Of a DNA stretch of 64,000 nucleotides, positions 7,516 to 15,463 are shown one piece after another. The stretch's first letter is position 1, and each line of letters begins with the position of its first letter. This DNA is from an uncultured Microbacterium sp. GTDB taxonomy: Bacteria; Actinomycetota; Actinomycetes; Actinomycetales; Microbacteriaceae. The stretch is from contig CAJYJO010000003.1 in assembly GCA_913774845.1 (NCBI GenBank), positions 1 to 64,000 of the forward strand, read 5' to 3'. A program made the position numbers and the translations under genes. Below the pieces are notes generated by a model. The model had not been told where the DNA came from. It worked only from the letters and a program-made list of their open reading frames with translations, and searched no databases.

Positions 7516-9579
7516 TTACGCGGCGACCGTGGCTGCAGGAGCAGCCTCGGTGACGGCGGCGTCCTGCGTGCTGCGGCCGATGCCCTTGAGGGCGACGACG
7601 ATCAGCGCAGTCACGACCGTACCTGCCACGATCGCGAGGGCGAAACCCCAGAAGGGGTTGATCGCGAAGAACACGAAGATGCCACCGTGAGGGGCGAACG
7701 ACTGCACCGACAGCAGCATGCTCAGACCACCCGTGATCGCGCCGCCCACCATCGAGGCGGGGATGACGCGCAGCGGGTCGGCCGCGGCGAACGGGATCGC
7801 GCCCTCCGAGATGAACGAGGCGCCGAGCAGCCACGCGGCTGCACCGTTCTCTCGCTCGACGGGGGTGAACTTCTTGCGGGCGAGCAGGGTCGAGGCGAGG
7901 GCCATCGCGAGCGGGGGCACCATTCCGGCGGCCATGACCGCGGCCATGATCAGGTACGGCGTGGTGTTGGTCTGCGAGGCGGCGGCGAGGCCGGTGGTGG
8001 CGAAGACGTAGGCGACCTTGTTGACCGGGCCGCCGAGGTCGAAGCACATCATGAGGCCGAGGATCACGCCGAGGATGATCGCGCCGGCACCGCTGGCGGC
8101 GAGGCCGGTCAGTCCCTCGGTGAGGGCGGCCATGAGGGCCGCGATCGGGCGGCCGAGGAACAGGATCATCAGACCCGAGGCGAAGATCGAGCCGAGGAAG
8201 GGCACGATGACGACGGGCATGAGACCGCGCAGCCAGCGGGGGGCGTCGAAGCGACCGAGCCACCAGGCGATGAAACCGGCGAGCAGACCGCCGATGATGC
8301 CGCCGATGAAGCCGGCGTTCATCAGCACCGCGACGGCTCCCGCGACGAAGCCCGGGGCGATGCCGGGACGGTCGGCGATCGCGTAGGCGATGAAGCCCGC
8401 GAGCACGGCCACGATGAAGCCCATGGAGGTCGCGCCGATCATGAACGCGACGGAGCCGAGGTACTGGCCCACCGGTCCCAGCGGCGAGGTGATGCCGTCG
8501 GTCGGGAGGTCCCACAGCGAGTTCTGGATGATGACGTTGGCCGCGTTCTGGGTGACCTGGTAGCCGCCGAGCAGGAAGCCGAGGGCGATGAGGAGGCCGC
8601 CGCCGGCGACGAACGGGATCATGTAGCTGACGCCGGTGAGCAGCCAGCGCTGGATGCGACGGCCCACCGACTGCTGAGCCGCGGGAGCGTCGGATGCGGA
8701 TGCCGCGGCGGCACCGCCCTGCACGCGGGTGGCGTTCGGGTTCTCGCTCGCGGCGAGGGCCTCGGCGATGAGCTGCTTCGGCTGCTCGATACCGCGCTTG
8801 ACGCCCGCGCGCACGACCGGCTTCCCGGCGAAGCGCTGGGGCTCGCGCACGTCGACGTCGACCGCGAAGATCACGGCGTCGGCGTCGTCGATCACGCTCT
8901 GGGGCAGGGCCTTGTAGCCGCTCGATCCCTGCGGCTCGACGATGAGCTCGACGCCCTCGGCCTCGGCGCCGGCGGCGGTGAGGGCGTCGGCGGCCATGAA
9001 GGTGTGGGCGATGCCCGTGGCGCACGCGGTGACGGCGACGATCTTCTTCGTCTTGGTCGCGGTGGCGGTGCGCGCCTCGGCGCGGGTGGCGGCGGCCGGG
9101 GCGGCAGCGGCCGCGGTGGGCTCGGCGGCCGGGGTGATGGCGTCGGTGATGATGCGCACGGCGTCGGCAGGCGACGAGGCGGCACGCAGGCCGCCGGTGA
9201 AGTCGTCCTTCATGAGGCTGCGGGCGAGCTGCGACAGCACCGAGAGGTGTGCTTCGTCGGCGCCCTCGGGAGCGGCGATGAGGAAGACGATGTCGGCGGG
9301 TCCGTCGGGGGCGCCGAAGTCGACGCCGGGGGCCAGACGCGCGAAGGCGAGGGTCGGCTCGGTGACCGAGGCGCTGCGCGCGTGCGGGATGCCGATGCCG
9401 CCGGGCAGGCCGGTCTCGTCTTTCTGCTCGCGCGCCCAGGCGTCGTCGAACAGCTCCTGGGCGCTGCGCGCGCGGCCCTGCGCGACGACGCGCTCGGCCA
9501 GGGCACGGATCACCGACTGCTTGTCGGAGCCCAGGGGCGCGTCGAGGCTGACGAGCTCCGGAGTGATGATGTCGGACAT
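7516..9579 (-). CDS. fruA: PTS fructose transporter subunit IIABC
   Basis: The 687-residue protein fuses three PTS parts. IIA spans residues 1-150, with the phosphorylated His66 in GIGIPHARS. IIB spans about 178-275, with Cys186 in VTACATGIAHT. The membrane IIC spans about 304-687 with roughly nine to ten hydrophobic helices. It imports fructose as fructose 1-phosphate, the substrate of the upstream FruK. The start chosen (MSDIITPELV) follows a GGAGG site; the reading frame is open further upstream but only through fruK antisense. Ala/Thr-rich linkers join the domains. The gene lies 19 bp after fruK and 28 bp before ptsH. Confidence 0.95.
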   Translation of the reverse strand: MSDIITPELVSLDAPLGSDKQSVIRALAERVVAQGRARSAQELFDDAWAREQKDETGLPGGIGIPHARSASVTEPTLAFARLAPGVDFGAPDGPADIVFLIAAPEGADEAHLSVLSQLARSLMKDDFTGGLRAASSPADAVRIITDAITPAAEPTAAAAAPAAATRAEARTATATKTKKIVAVTACATGIAHTFMAADALTAAGAEAEGVELIVEPQGSSGYKALPQSVIDDADAVIFAVDVDVREPQRFAGKPVVRAGVKRGIEQPKQLIAEALAASENPNATRVQGGAAAASASDAPAAQQSVGRRIQRWLLTGVSYMIPFVAGGGLLIALGFLLGGYQVTQNAANVIIQNSLWDLPTDGITSPLGPVGQYLGSVAFMIGATSMGFIVAVLAGFIAYAIADRPGIAPGFVAGAVAVLMNAGFIGGIIGGLLAGFIAWWLGRFDAPRWLRGLMPVVIVPFLGSIFASGLMILFLGRPIAALMAALTEGLTGLAASGAGAIILGVILGLMMCFDLGGPVNKVAYVFATTGLAAASQTNTTPYLIMAAVMAAGMVPPLAMALASTLLARKKFTPVERENGAAAWLLGASFISEGAIPFAAADPLRVIPASMVGGAITGGLSMLLSVQSFAPHGGIFVFFAINPFWGFALAIVAGTVVTALIVVALKGIGRSTQDAAVTEAAPAATVAA

Positions 9580-9598
9580 GGTGGTGTGACCTCCGTGG

Positions 9599-10564
9599 TC
9601 AGGATGTAGCGATAGGGGTGGCGAAATCGGAGACGGCGATCGGCCCGTCGGGCAGATCGGCCGGTGTCGGGGCCTGGGTCCCCGGCAGGGTCGCGGCCGC
9701 CGCACCGTAGGCGATGCTGCGCGCGAGACGGTCGGGGGCCGAGGCCCCCTCGAGGGCGGCGAGCAGGTATCCGGCGAGCGAGCTGTCGCCCGCGCCGACC
9801 GTGCTGGCCACCTGGATCTTGGGGGCGCGTCCGCGCCAAGCGCCGTCGGCGCCGAACAGCAGCGCACCGTCGGCGCCGAGGGTGACAAGAGCGGATGCCA
9901 CGCGGTCCGGCACGAGCGCCTGCGCGCGTCGCGCGGCGGCGGCGAGGACGTCGTCGTCGGCGGAGGCGTCCTCGCCGACGAGTTCTGCGAGCTCCTCGTG
10001 GTTGGGCTTGATCAGATCGGGTCGTGCGCCGTCGACGACCGCGGCCAGCGCCGCCCCGGACGCGTCGACCGCGACCAGCGGCGCGTCGGCGCCCCAGCGA
10101 TCGCGCACCGCGACGATGAGGTCGGCGTAGAAGCTCACCGGGACCCCGGGCGGCAGGGAGCCCGCCAGCACGAGCCAGGTCGCCCCCTCCGCCGCGGCGA
10201 CGACGCCCTCGACGAGGGCGCGCGCCTCGCCGGCGGAGAGCTCGGCGCCGGGCAGGTTGAGTTTCGTGGTCTCACCGGCGGGGTCGGTGATCGTGAGGTT
10301 CGCGCGGGCGCGCCCGGCGACCTCCACCAGATCGAGCGCGATGCCGGTGTCCTCGAGGAGCAGCCGGTAGGGGTCGTGCGCGTTCACCGGCACGACGGCG
10401 CGAGCGGGTGCGCCGGCGGCCGTCACGACGCGGGCGACGTTGACGCCCTTGCCCCCGGCATCCTCCCGGGACGAGACGGCGCGCTGCACCTCGCCGGGCA
10501 CGAGCTCGGCGGGAAGCACGACGGCACGGTCGGCGGAGGGGTTGGCGGTCAGGGTGACGATCAT
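9599..10564 (-). CDS. fruK: 1-phosphofructokinase
   Basis: The 321-residue protein is a PfkB-family sugar kinase. It carries the substrate motif DAGGKGVNVAR near residue 36 and the ATP-site motif STVGAGDSSLAGYL near residue 260, with the catalytic Asp. It phosphorylates fructose 1-phosphate to fructose 1,6-bisphosphate. Its ATG overlaps the stop of the DeoR regulator by 4 nt, and fruA follows 19 bp later, so the gene sits inside the fructose operon. That context supports 1-phosphofructokinase over tagatose-6-phosphate kinase. Confidence 0.93.
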   Translation of the reverse strand: MIVTLTANPSADRAVVLPAELVPGEVQRAVSSREDAGGKGVNVARVVTAAGAPARAVVPVNAHDPYRLLLEDTGIALDLVEVAGRARANLTITDPAGETTKLNLPGAELSAGEARALVEGVVAAAEGATWLVLAGSLPPGVPVSFYADLIVAVRDRWGADAPLVAVDASGAALAAVVDGARPDLIKPNHEELAELVGEDASADDDVLAAAARRAQALVPDRVASALVTLGADGALLFGADGAWRGRAPKIQVASTVGAGDSSLAGYLLAALEGASAPDRLARSIAYGAAAATLPGTQAPTPADLPDGPIAVSDFATPIATS

Positions 10565-11346
10565 GCGACACGCACCTCGATGTCGGCGTCGGCGAGGGCC
10601 TCCGCGAGGTCGGCGGGCGGTTCCGTGTCGGTGACGAGCACGTCGAGCTCGTCGAGGGTGGCGAAACGCACGAGCAGTTCCTCTCCGAATTTGGCGGAGT
10701 CGGCGAGGAGCACGACGCGCCGGGCCGACTGGATGATGGCGGCCTTGACGGCGGCCTCGTCGGGGTCGGGCGTGCTGAGGCCGAATCCGGCGCTCAGTCC
10801 GTTCGTGCCGACGAAGGCGATGTCGGGGCGAAGCTGTCCGATCGTGCGGACCGTGTGCGCACCGACGGCGGCCGCGGTGACCCCGCGCACGCGTCCGCCG
10901 ATGGTCGTGAGCGAGACGCGCTCTTCGCCCGCGAGCACGTGGGCCGCTTCGAGCGAGTGGGTGACCACCTCGACGCCGCCGATCCCGCCGCCCAGCGTCG
11001 CGGGAAGGAGGGCGGCCAGCGCTGCGGAGGTCGTCCCCGCGTCGAGGAAGATCGATCCGCGGAAGTCGGGGCCGAGCAGCGAGGCCGCCTCGGCGGCGAT
11101 CGCGCGCTTGGCGTCGCTCTTGCGCTCGCGGCGCTCGGTCACGGAGGACTCCGCGGTGCTGGCCCGGCCGATGTCGACGGCGCCGCCGTGCACGCGGCGG
11201 AGGGTGCCGAGTCCTTCGAGGCGGTCGAGGTCGCGACGCACGGTCTCGGTGGTGACGTCGAAACGCCGGGCGAGATCGACGACGCTGACGCGTCCGACCT
11301 CGCGCAGTTCGCGCTCGATGAGCTGCTGGCGCTCCATTGCGTACAC
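10561..11346 (-). CDS. DeoR-family regulator of the fructose operon
   Basis: The 261-residue protein has a DeoR helix-turn-helix at about residues 6-58 (VSVVDLARRFDVTTETVRRDL) and a DeoR sensor domain after it. The sensor usually binds a phosphosugar, here probably fructose 1-phosphate. The start is set at the GTG at 11346 (MYAMERQQ form), 5 nt after an AAGGGG ribosome site; an ATG three codons later is possible. The gene leads the operon and overlaps fruK by 4 nt. Three ACAC repeats spaced 10 bp apart lie upstream and could be its own operator, giving autoregulation. Confidence 0.9.
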   Translation of the reverse strand: MYAMERQQLIERELREVGRVSVVDLARRFDVTTETVRRDLDRLEGLGTLRRVHGGAVDIGRASTAESSVTERRERKSDAKRAIAAEAASLLGPDFRGSIFLDAGTTSAALAALLPATLGGGIGGVEVVTHSLEAAHVLAGEERVSLTTIGGRVRGVTAAAVGAHTVRTIGQLRPDIAFVGTNGLSAGFGLSTPDPDEAAVKAAIIQSARRVVLLADSAKFGEELLVRFATLDELDVLVTDTEPPADLAEALADADIEVRVA

Positions 11347-11365
11347 GGGATCCCCTTCGAAGATT

Positions 11366-11394
11366 CCCACACGATACAACACGAAACCACACAG
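11366..11394 (-). promoter_or_regulatory. Phased direct repeats, putative DeoR/FruR operator
   Basis: On the plus strand the core ACAC recurs at 11369, 11379 and 11389, exactly 10 bp apart, within CACACGAT, CAACACGAA and CCACACA. The site lies about 20-45 bp before the regulator start. Helically phased direct repeats suit binding by a DeoR-type oligomer. Confidence 0.5.
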
Positions 11395-11473
11395 GGCAAC
11401 AGATTCTCCGACAGCGCCTCCGCTCCCGGCATCCACTCCCCTCGCGGGCGTCCGGTCCGTGGAACGAAAGAAG

Positions 11474-11492
11474 TGAGGCTATCCTTACCTAC
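11474..11492 (+). promoter_or_regulatory. DtxR/IdeR-type iron box
   Basis: The 19-mer TGAGGCTATCCTTACCTAC matches the DtxR consensus (TTAGGTTAGCCTAACCTAA) at about 14 of 19 positions. It sits 50 bp before the siderophore-binding lipoprotein start, so the importer is probably repressed by iron. Confidence 0.75.
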
Positions 11493-11541
11493 GGTCCACC
11501 GTCGGACCGGAAAGCCACCCTCGATCCCACGGAGTTCCCGG

Positions 11542-12588
11542 ATGCCACGCGCCCGCGCCCTCGCTCTTCCCCTCGTCCTCGTCGCCACCGCCGCCCTGCT
11601 CACCGGCTGCGGAGCGTCGGAGGCGGTCCCGGAAGCGAGCGCCGCCGCGGCCGGCGAGGGGTCGACGACCTACCCGCTCACCGTGGAGAACTGCGGTCGC
11701 GAGATCACCTTCGCGGCCCCGCCGTCGCGCACCGTCTCATTGGATCAGGATTCGACGGAGATCCTGCTCTCCCTGGGCCTCGCGGACCGCATCGCGGGGA
11801 CGGCATCCTGGACCGACCCGGTGCTGGATTCGCTCGCCGACGCCAACGCGGCGGTTCCACGGCTGTCCGACAACGCCCCGTCGTACGAGGTGGTGCTGGG
11901 CACCGACCCCGACTTCGTGACGGCCTCCTTCGGTCGGCACTTCGCGCAGGGCGGCGTGGCCACCCGCGACCGCTTCGCGGAGACCGGCATCCCCTCGTAC
12001 CTCTCGCCCACCGATTGCGACGGCGACGTCAGCTTCAATGCGGGCGGCACGCGCACCGCGCCGCTCACGGTCGACACGCTCTACGGCGAGATCCGCGACC
12101 TCGCCCGCATCTTCGACGTCGCCGACCGCGGCGAGGCTCTCGTCGCCTCGCTGCAGGAGCGCGCCGCCGCCGCCACCGAGGGCATCGACTTCGGCGGCAG
12201 CAGCGTCGCCTTCTGGTTCGCCGACACCAAGACGCCCTACGTCGCCGGTGGCTTCTCGAACGCCGCGCTGCTGGCATCCACCACCGACATGACCAACGTC
12301 TTCGCCGATCAGACCGACGACTGGCCCGCGGTCGGCTGGGAGAGCCTGGTCGCGAAGGACCCCGACGTGCTCGTGCTCGGCGACCTGCAGCGCGACCGCT
12401 TCCCCGGCGACCGTCTGGCCGACAAGATCGCGTTCCTCGAGAGCGACCCGCTCACCAGCACCATGACCGCCGTGAAGAACAAGCGGTACATCGCCCTGCA
12501 CGGCGCCGAGCTCAACCCCTCGATCCGGTTCGTGGACGCGCTCGACAAGATCCGCGCGTGGTACGACGAGAACGGGAGCTCGCTCTGA
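11542..12588 (+). CDS. Iron/siderophore ABC transporter substrate-binding lipoprotein
   Basis: The 348-residue protein has a lipoprotein signal with lipobox LLTGC (Cys23), then a FepB/FecB-type periplasmic-binding domain (about residues 55-345; SRTVSLDQDSTEILLSLGL is a typical opening). It is anchored outside the membrane and delivers ferric siderophore or heme to the permease. Its gene starts the three-gene importer behind a DtxR-like box. A possible ribosome site is GGAG at 11531-11534. Siderophore type cannot be told. No siderophore synthesis genes are near, so it may take up foreign siderophores. Confidence 0.92.
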   Translation: MPRARALALPLVLVATAALLTGCGASEAVPEASAAAAGEGSTTYPLTVENCGREITFAAPPSRTVSLDQDSTEILLSLGLADRIAGTASWTDPVLDSLADANAAVPRLSDNAPSYEVVLGTDPDFVTASFGRHFAQGGVATRDRFAETGIPSYLSPTDCDGDVSFNAGGTRTAPLTVDTLYGEIRDLARIFDVADRGEALVASLQERAAAATEGIDFGGSSVAFWFADTKTPYVAGGFSNAALLASTTDMTNVFADQTDDWPAVGWESLVAKDPDVLVLGDLQRDRFPGDRLADKIAFLESDPLTSTMTAVKNKRYIALHGAELNPSIRFVDALDKIRAWYDENGSSL

Positions 12589-13640
12589 GCGCGAGCGCGA
12601 TCTCGCGGGTCCGCCTCGACCGGGGCTCCGCGGGACTCGGCGTCGTCCTCGCCCTCCTCGGTCTCGGAGTGCTCGTGCTCTCGGTGGGAGTGGCCGTCAC
12701 GCTCGGTCCGGCCGACGTGTCCCTGGTGAACGTCCGAGACGTGCTGCTGAATCACCTCGGGCTCGCCGAGATCCCGGTCAAGGCCGCGAAGGACGCGATC
12801 GTGTGGGAGGAGCGCCTCCCCCGGGCGCTCGTCGCCGCGTGCGCCGGCGCGGGACTGGCCCTGTGCGGCGTCGTGATGCAGTCGCTGCTGCGCAACCCCC
12901 TCGCCGAACCGTTCGTCCTCGGCGTGTCGTCGGGCGCCTCGACCGGAGCCGTCGTCATCGGCGTGCTCGGCATCGGAGGCGGCGTGCTCGGTCTCTCCGG
13001 CGGCGCGTTCGTCGGAGCCCTCGTGGCCTTCTCGCTCGTGCTGCTGCTCGCCCGCTTCACGTCGGGCGGCACCTCGGGCGTCATCCTCGCCGGTGTTGCG
13101 AGCACGCAGTTCTTCTCGGCACTGACCTCGCTCGTCGTGTTCGCCGTGGCCGACAGCGACGAGACCCGCGGCGTGATGTTCTGGTTGCTCGGCTCGCTCG
13201 AGGGCATGCGGTGGGACCGCGTCGCGCTGTGCGCGGTCGTGGTGGTCGTCGGCGGCACCGTGTGCCTCTTCGCCGCACGCGCGCTCGACGCCTTCACCTT
13301 CGGCGACGACGTCGCCGCCTCGCTCGGCATCGACGTGGCCCGCACGCGCATCGGACTCCTGGTGGTCACGGCCCTGATGACCGCCGCGCTCGTGAGCGTC
13401 GTGGGCGCGGTCGGCTTCGTCGGCCTGGTCGTCCCGCACGCCGTCCGCCTGCTGGTCGGTCACCGCCATTCGCGTGTGGTCCCGCTCGCGGCGATCGTCG
13501 GCGCCGTGTTCATGGTGTGGGTGGATGCCGCCACCCGCACGCTCTTCGCCCCCACTCCCCTGCCGGTCGGCGTGGGGACGGCGATCGTCGGCGTCCCCGT
13601 GTTCGTCGCTCTCCTCGTGCGGCGGAGGACCCGCGCATGA
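12585..13640 (+). CDS. FecCD-family iron ABC permease, probable CTG start
   Basis: The 351-residue membrane protein has about nine to ten helices and FecCD motifs: RLPRALVAACAGAGLALCG near residue 78 and VGFVGLVVPHAVRLLVGH near residue 275. It forms the channel for the upstream binding protein. No ATG, GTG or TTG sits at the expected place. A CTG at 12585 overlaps the upstream stop (CTGA), lies 6 nt after GGGAG, and gives a normal family length. A GTG at 12558 is in frame but has no ribosome site and would overlap 31 nt. The ATPase gene overlaps its stop by 4 nt. Confidence 0.9.
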   Translation: MSASAISRVRLDRGSAGLGVVLALLGLGVLVLSVGVAVTLGPADVSLVNVRDVLLNHLGLAEIPVKAAKDAIVWEERLPRALVAACAGAGLALCGVVMQSLLRNPLAEPFVLGVSSGASTGAVVIGVLGIGGGVLGLSGGAFVGALVAFSLVLLLARFTSGGTSGVILAGVASTQFFSALTSLVVFAVADSDETRGVMFWLLGSLEGMRWDRVALCAVVVVVGGTVCLFAARALDAFTFGDDVAASLGIDVARTRIGLLVVTALMTAALVSVVGAVGFVGLVVPHAVRLLVGHRHSRVVPLAAIVGAVFMVWVDAATRTLFAPTPLPVGVGTAIVGVPVFVALLVRRRTRA

Positions 13641-14410
13641 CCCTCGAGACGCGCGATGTGCACTGGACGCGCGGCGGCACCCTCGTGGTCGACGGCGTCT
13701 CGCTGCGACCCGAATCCGGATCGACGGTGGGGCTCCTGGGCCCGAACGGTTCGGGCAAGTCGTCGCTGCTGCGGCTGCTGCAGGGAGCCGCCCGCGCGGA
13801 CGGCGGAGAGGTGCTGCTCGACGACCGTCCGCTGTCGACCTGGCGTCGCCGCGACCTCGCCCGCACCGTCGCCGTGGTGACGCAGCACGCCGAGACCGAC
13901 GCCGACATCGTCGTTCGCGACGTCGTGCGGCTCGGGCGCACCCCGCACCGCCCCGTCTGGGGCGGCGCGAATGCGCGAGACGAGGCCGCCGTCGACGCCG
14001 CACTCGAGCGCGTCGGCCTGACCGACAAAGCCGACCGGCTGTGGCACACGCTCTCGGGAGGTGAGCGTCAGCGCGCGCAGATCGCCCGGGCACTCGCGCA
14101 GGAGCCGCGGGAGCTGCTCCTCGACGAGCCCACCAACCACCTCGACATCCGCCACCAGCTCGACATCCTCGCGCTGGTCTCCGCGCTGCCGGTGACGAGC
14201 ATCGTGGCGCTGCACGACCTGAACCTCGCGGCCACCTACTGCGACACGGTGGTCGTGCTGCGCAGCGGTCGGGTCGTGGCGGCCGGCGCGCCCGCCGCCG
14301 TCCTCACCCCGGAGCTCATCGCCGACGTCTACGGCGTGAGCGCACGGGTGATCCCGGATGCCGGCACGGGCCGCAGCGTGATCCTCTTCGACGGGCCCGC
14401 GGCATCCTGA
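13637..14410 (+). CDS. Iron/siderophore ABC transporter ATP-binding protein
   Basis: The 257-residue ATPase has Walker A GPNGSGKSS near residue 36, the signature LSGGERQRAQIARAL near residue 138, Walker B ELLLDEPTNHLD near residue 158 and the switch His in ALHDLNLA. It is of the FepC/FhuC type that powers FecCD importers on the inner membrane face. The start ATG overlaps the permease stop (ATGA) with GGCGGAGG upstream. It ends the operon and converges on a small lipoprotein gene with only 13 bp between them. Confidence 0.94.
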   Translation: MTLETRDVHWTRGGTLVVDGVSLRPESGSTVGLLGPNGSGKSSLLRLLQGAARADGGEVLLDDRPLSTWRRRDLARTVAVVTQHAETDADIVVRDVVRLGRTPHRPVWGGANARDEAAVDAALERVGLTDKADRLWHTLSGGERQRAQIARALAQEPRELLLDEPTNHLDIRHQLDILALVSALPVTSIVALHDLNLAATYCDTVVVLRSGRVVAAGAPAAVLTPELIADVYGVSARVIPDAGTGRSVILFDGPAAS

Positions 14411-14423
14411 ACCGGGCGGCGCC

Positions 14424-14843
14424 TCAGTACGGCACGACGTCGATGGTGAACGAGACCGTCTGACCGTCGGGACCGGTCAGCGTGGCCGTCGTGGTGCCCA
14501 CGGCGCGCACGAGGAAGCCCGGTTGGAACACGGCACCCTCGGACGGCCCGCCGGGGTTGAACTCCGCGATCGCGACGTCGGCGGTGGTTCCCGTCCACTG
14601 CGACTCGGTGCCCTCGGGCACGGTGAGCACGAGCGAGGTGCCCAGGACGACCCGCTGCTCCGTCCCCTCGAGGTCGGTGGGCGCGACGATCGCGGGCGGC
14701 AGCATGCCGTCCATCGTCGTCGACGACGGGCTCGGCGCGGGGGCCGTGACCTCGGTCGCGGGGGCCTCGGGCGCTTCGGGCGCGCAGCCCACCGCGAGCA
14801 GCGGGACGGCGATGAGGACGGCGGCGATACCGGAGCGCTTCAC
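14424..14843 (-). CDS. Small secreted lipoprotein of unknown function
   Basis: The 139-residue protein starts at a GTG 7 nt after AGAAGG. It has a lipoprotein signal (lipobox LAVGC, Cys20), a Pro/Ala/Ser/Thr-rich spacer (about 21-50) and a compact beta-rich domain of about 85 residues ending in TLTGPDGQTVSFTIDVVPY. That domain looks like a small immunoglobulin-like or thrombin-like surface domain, but I do not recognise the family. It converges on the iron importer and is not obviously part of it. Confidence 0.75.
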   Translation of the reverse strand: MKRSGIAAVLIAVPLLAVGCAPEAPEAPATEVTAPAPSPSSTTMDGMLPPAIVAPTDLEGTEQRVVLGTSLVLTVPEGTESQWTGTTADVAIAEFNPGGPSEGAVFQPGFLVRAVGTTTATLTGPDGQTVSFTIDVVPY

Positions 14844-14958
14844 GAGGACCTTCTTCCGCGGGACGAGGGGCCGGGGTCGCCCGTCGTTCGGATCGTAACG
14901 GCGGTGACCCCGACGAGCCGGTACGCCCCTCCGCGAGCGCACAGGTCGGTGCGGTGCC

Positions 14959-15177
14959 TCAGTCGGTGGCCGCAGCATCGTCCCGCGCAGCGGCGGGGGC
15001 GGCGTCGATCGAGATCGAGGTCACCGGTGCGTCGACGAGGCCGAGCAGTCCCGAGGGAGAGGCCTCCGGCCGCCCGTCGTCGGGCAGAACCTCGGCCTGC
15101 GTCCGCGGACGGGCCGGTTCTCCGGGAAGCCCCGCCCACTCGCTCGGTTCTTCGGGTCGCTGCGTGAAGAGTCCCAT
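14959..15177 (-). CDS. Small hypothetical protein
   Basis: The 72-residue acidic protein begins MGLFTQRPEEPSEWAGLPGE and has an Ala-rich C-terminus (AAPAAARDDAAATD). It has no signal peptide, membrane helix or known motif. The N-terminal stretch, MGLFT followed by PEEPxEWAGLP, looks conserved in style and argues for a real gene. No clear ribosome site or -10 box was found. It lies between the lipoprotein and tRNA-Gln on the same strand. Confidence 0.5.
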   Translation of the reverse strand: MGLFTQRPEEPSEWAGLPGEPARPRTQAEVLPDDGRPEASPSGLLGLVDAPVTSISIDAAPAAARDDAAATD

Positions 15178-15218
15178 GCACCCAGTGTGGCGGACGGGTT
15201 TCCGCAGCGCCTGGGAAA

Positions 15219-15260
15219 GCGAAAGGCCCGGTGATCTTCGTGATCATCGGGCCTTTTCGA
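15219..15260. terminator. Intrinsic terminator after tRNA-Gln
   Basis: CGAAAGGCCCGGTGATC pairs with GATCATCGGGCCTTTTCG around a short loop. It ends 4 bp from the 3' end of tRNA-Gln, with a T run on either strand. Confidence 0.88.
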
Positions 15261-15263
15261 AAG

Positions 15264-15335
15264 CTGGGGTACCTGGACTCGAACCAAGAACAACGGAACC
15301 AGAAACCGCCGTGTTGCCAATTACACCATACCCCA
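15264..15335 (-). tRNA. tRNA-Gln (CTG)
   Basis: The 72-nt gene has acceptor arms TGGGGTA and TACCCCA, D-stem GTGT/ACAC, anticodon loop TTCTGGT with anticodon CTG, and T-loop TTCGAGT. The 5-bp anticodon stem (GCGGT with TCCGT) has a G-U end and a U-U closing mismatch. CCA is not encoded. It lies 128 bp downstream of gltX on the same strand. In Actinobacteria GluRS usually loads this tRNA with Glu for later amidation by GatCAB. Confidence 0.95.
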
Positions 15336-15368
15336 ATGGCTTCGAGCCGTAACTCGTGCCGAGGATCA

Positions 15369-15397
15369 AGCTTACGTGAGAGGGGGGTGTGTGCCAA
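15369..15397 (-). promoter_or_regulatory. Promoter of tRNA-Gln
   Basis: On the minus strand TTGGCA (15392-15397) and TAAGCT (15369-15374) are 17 nt apart, about 33 nt before the tRNA 5' end. Confidence 0.75.
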
Positions 15398-15463
15398 ATC
15401 CGGCCCCGCCCGCGCGCGTCGCGCCGGGATCCCCGTCGCGACGACGGGGACCCGGTCCAGGCG

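Noticed and set aside
7486-9609. Long open frame of about 700 codons opposite fruA
   Set aside because: It is antisense to a clear PTS gene, is extremely charged with no domain, and is open only because stops are rare at this G+C.
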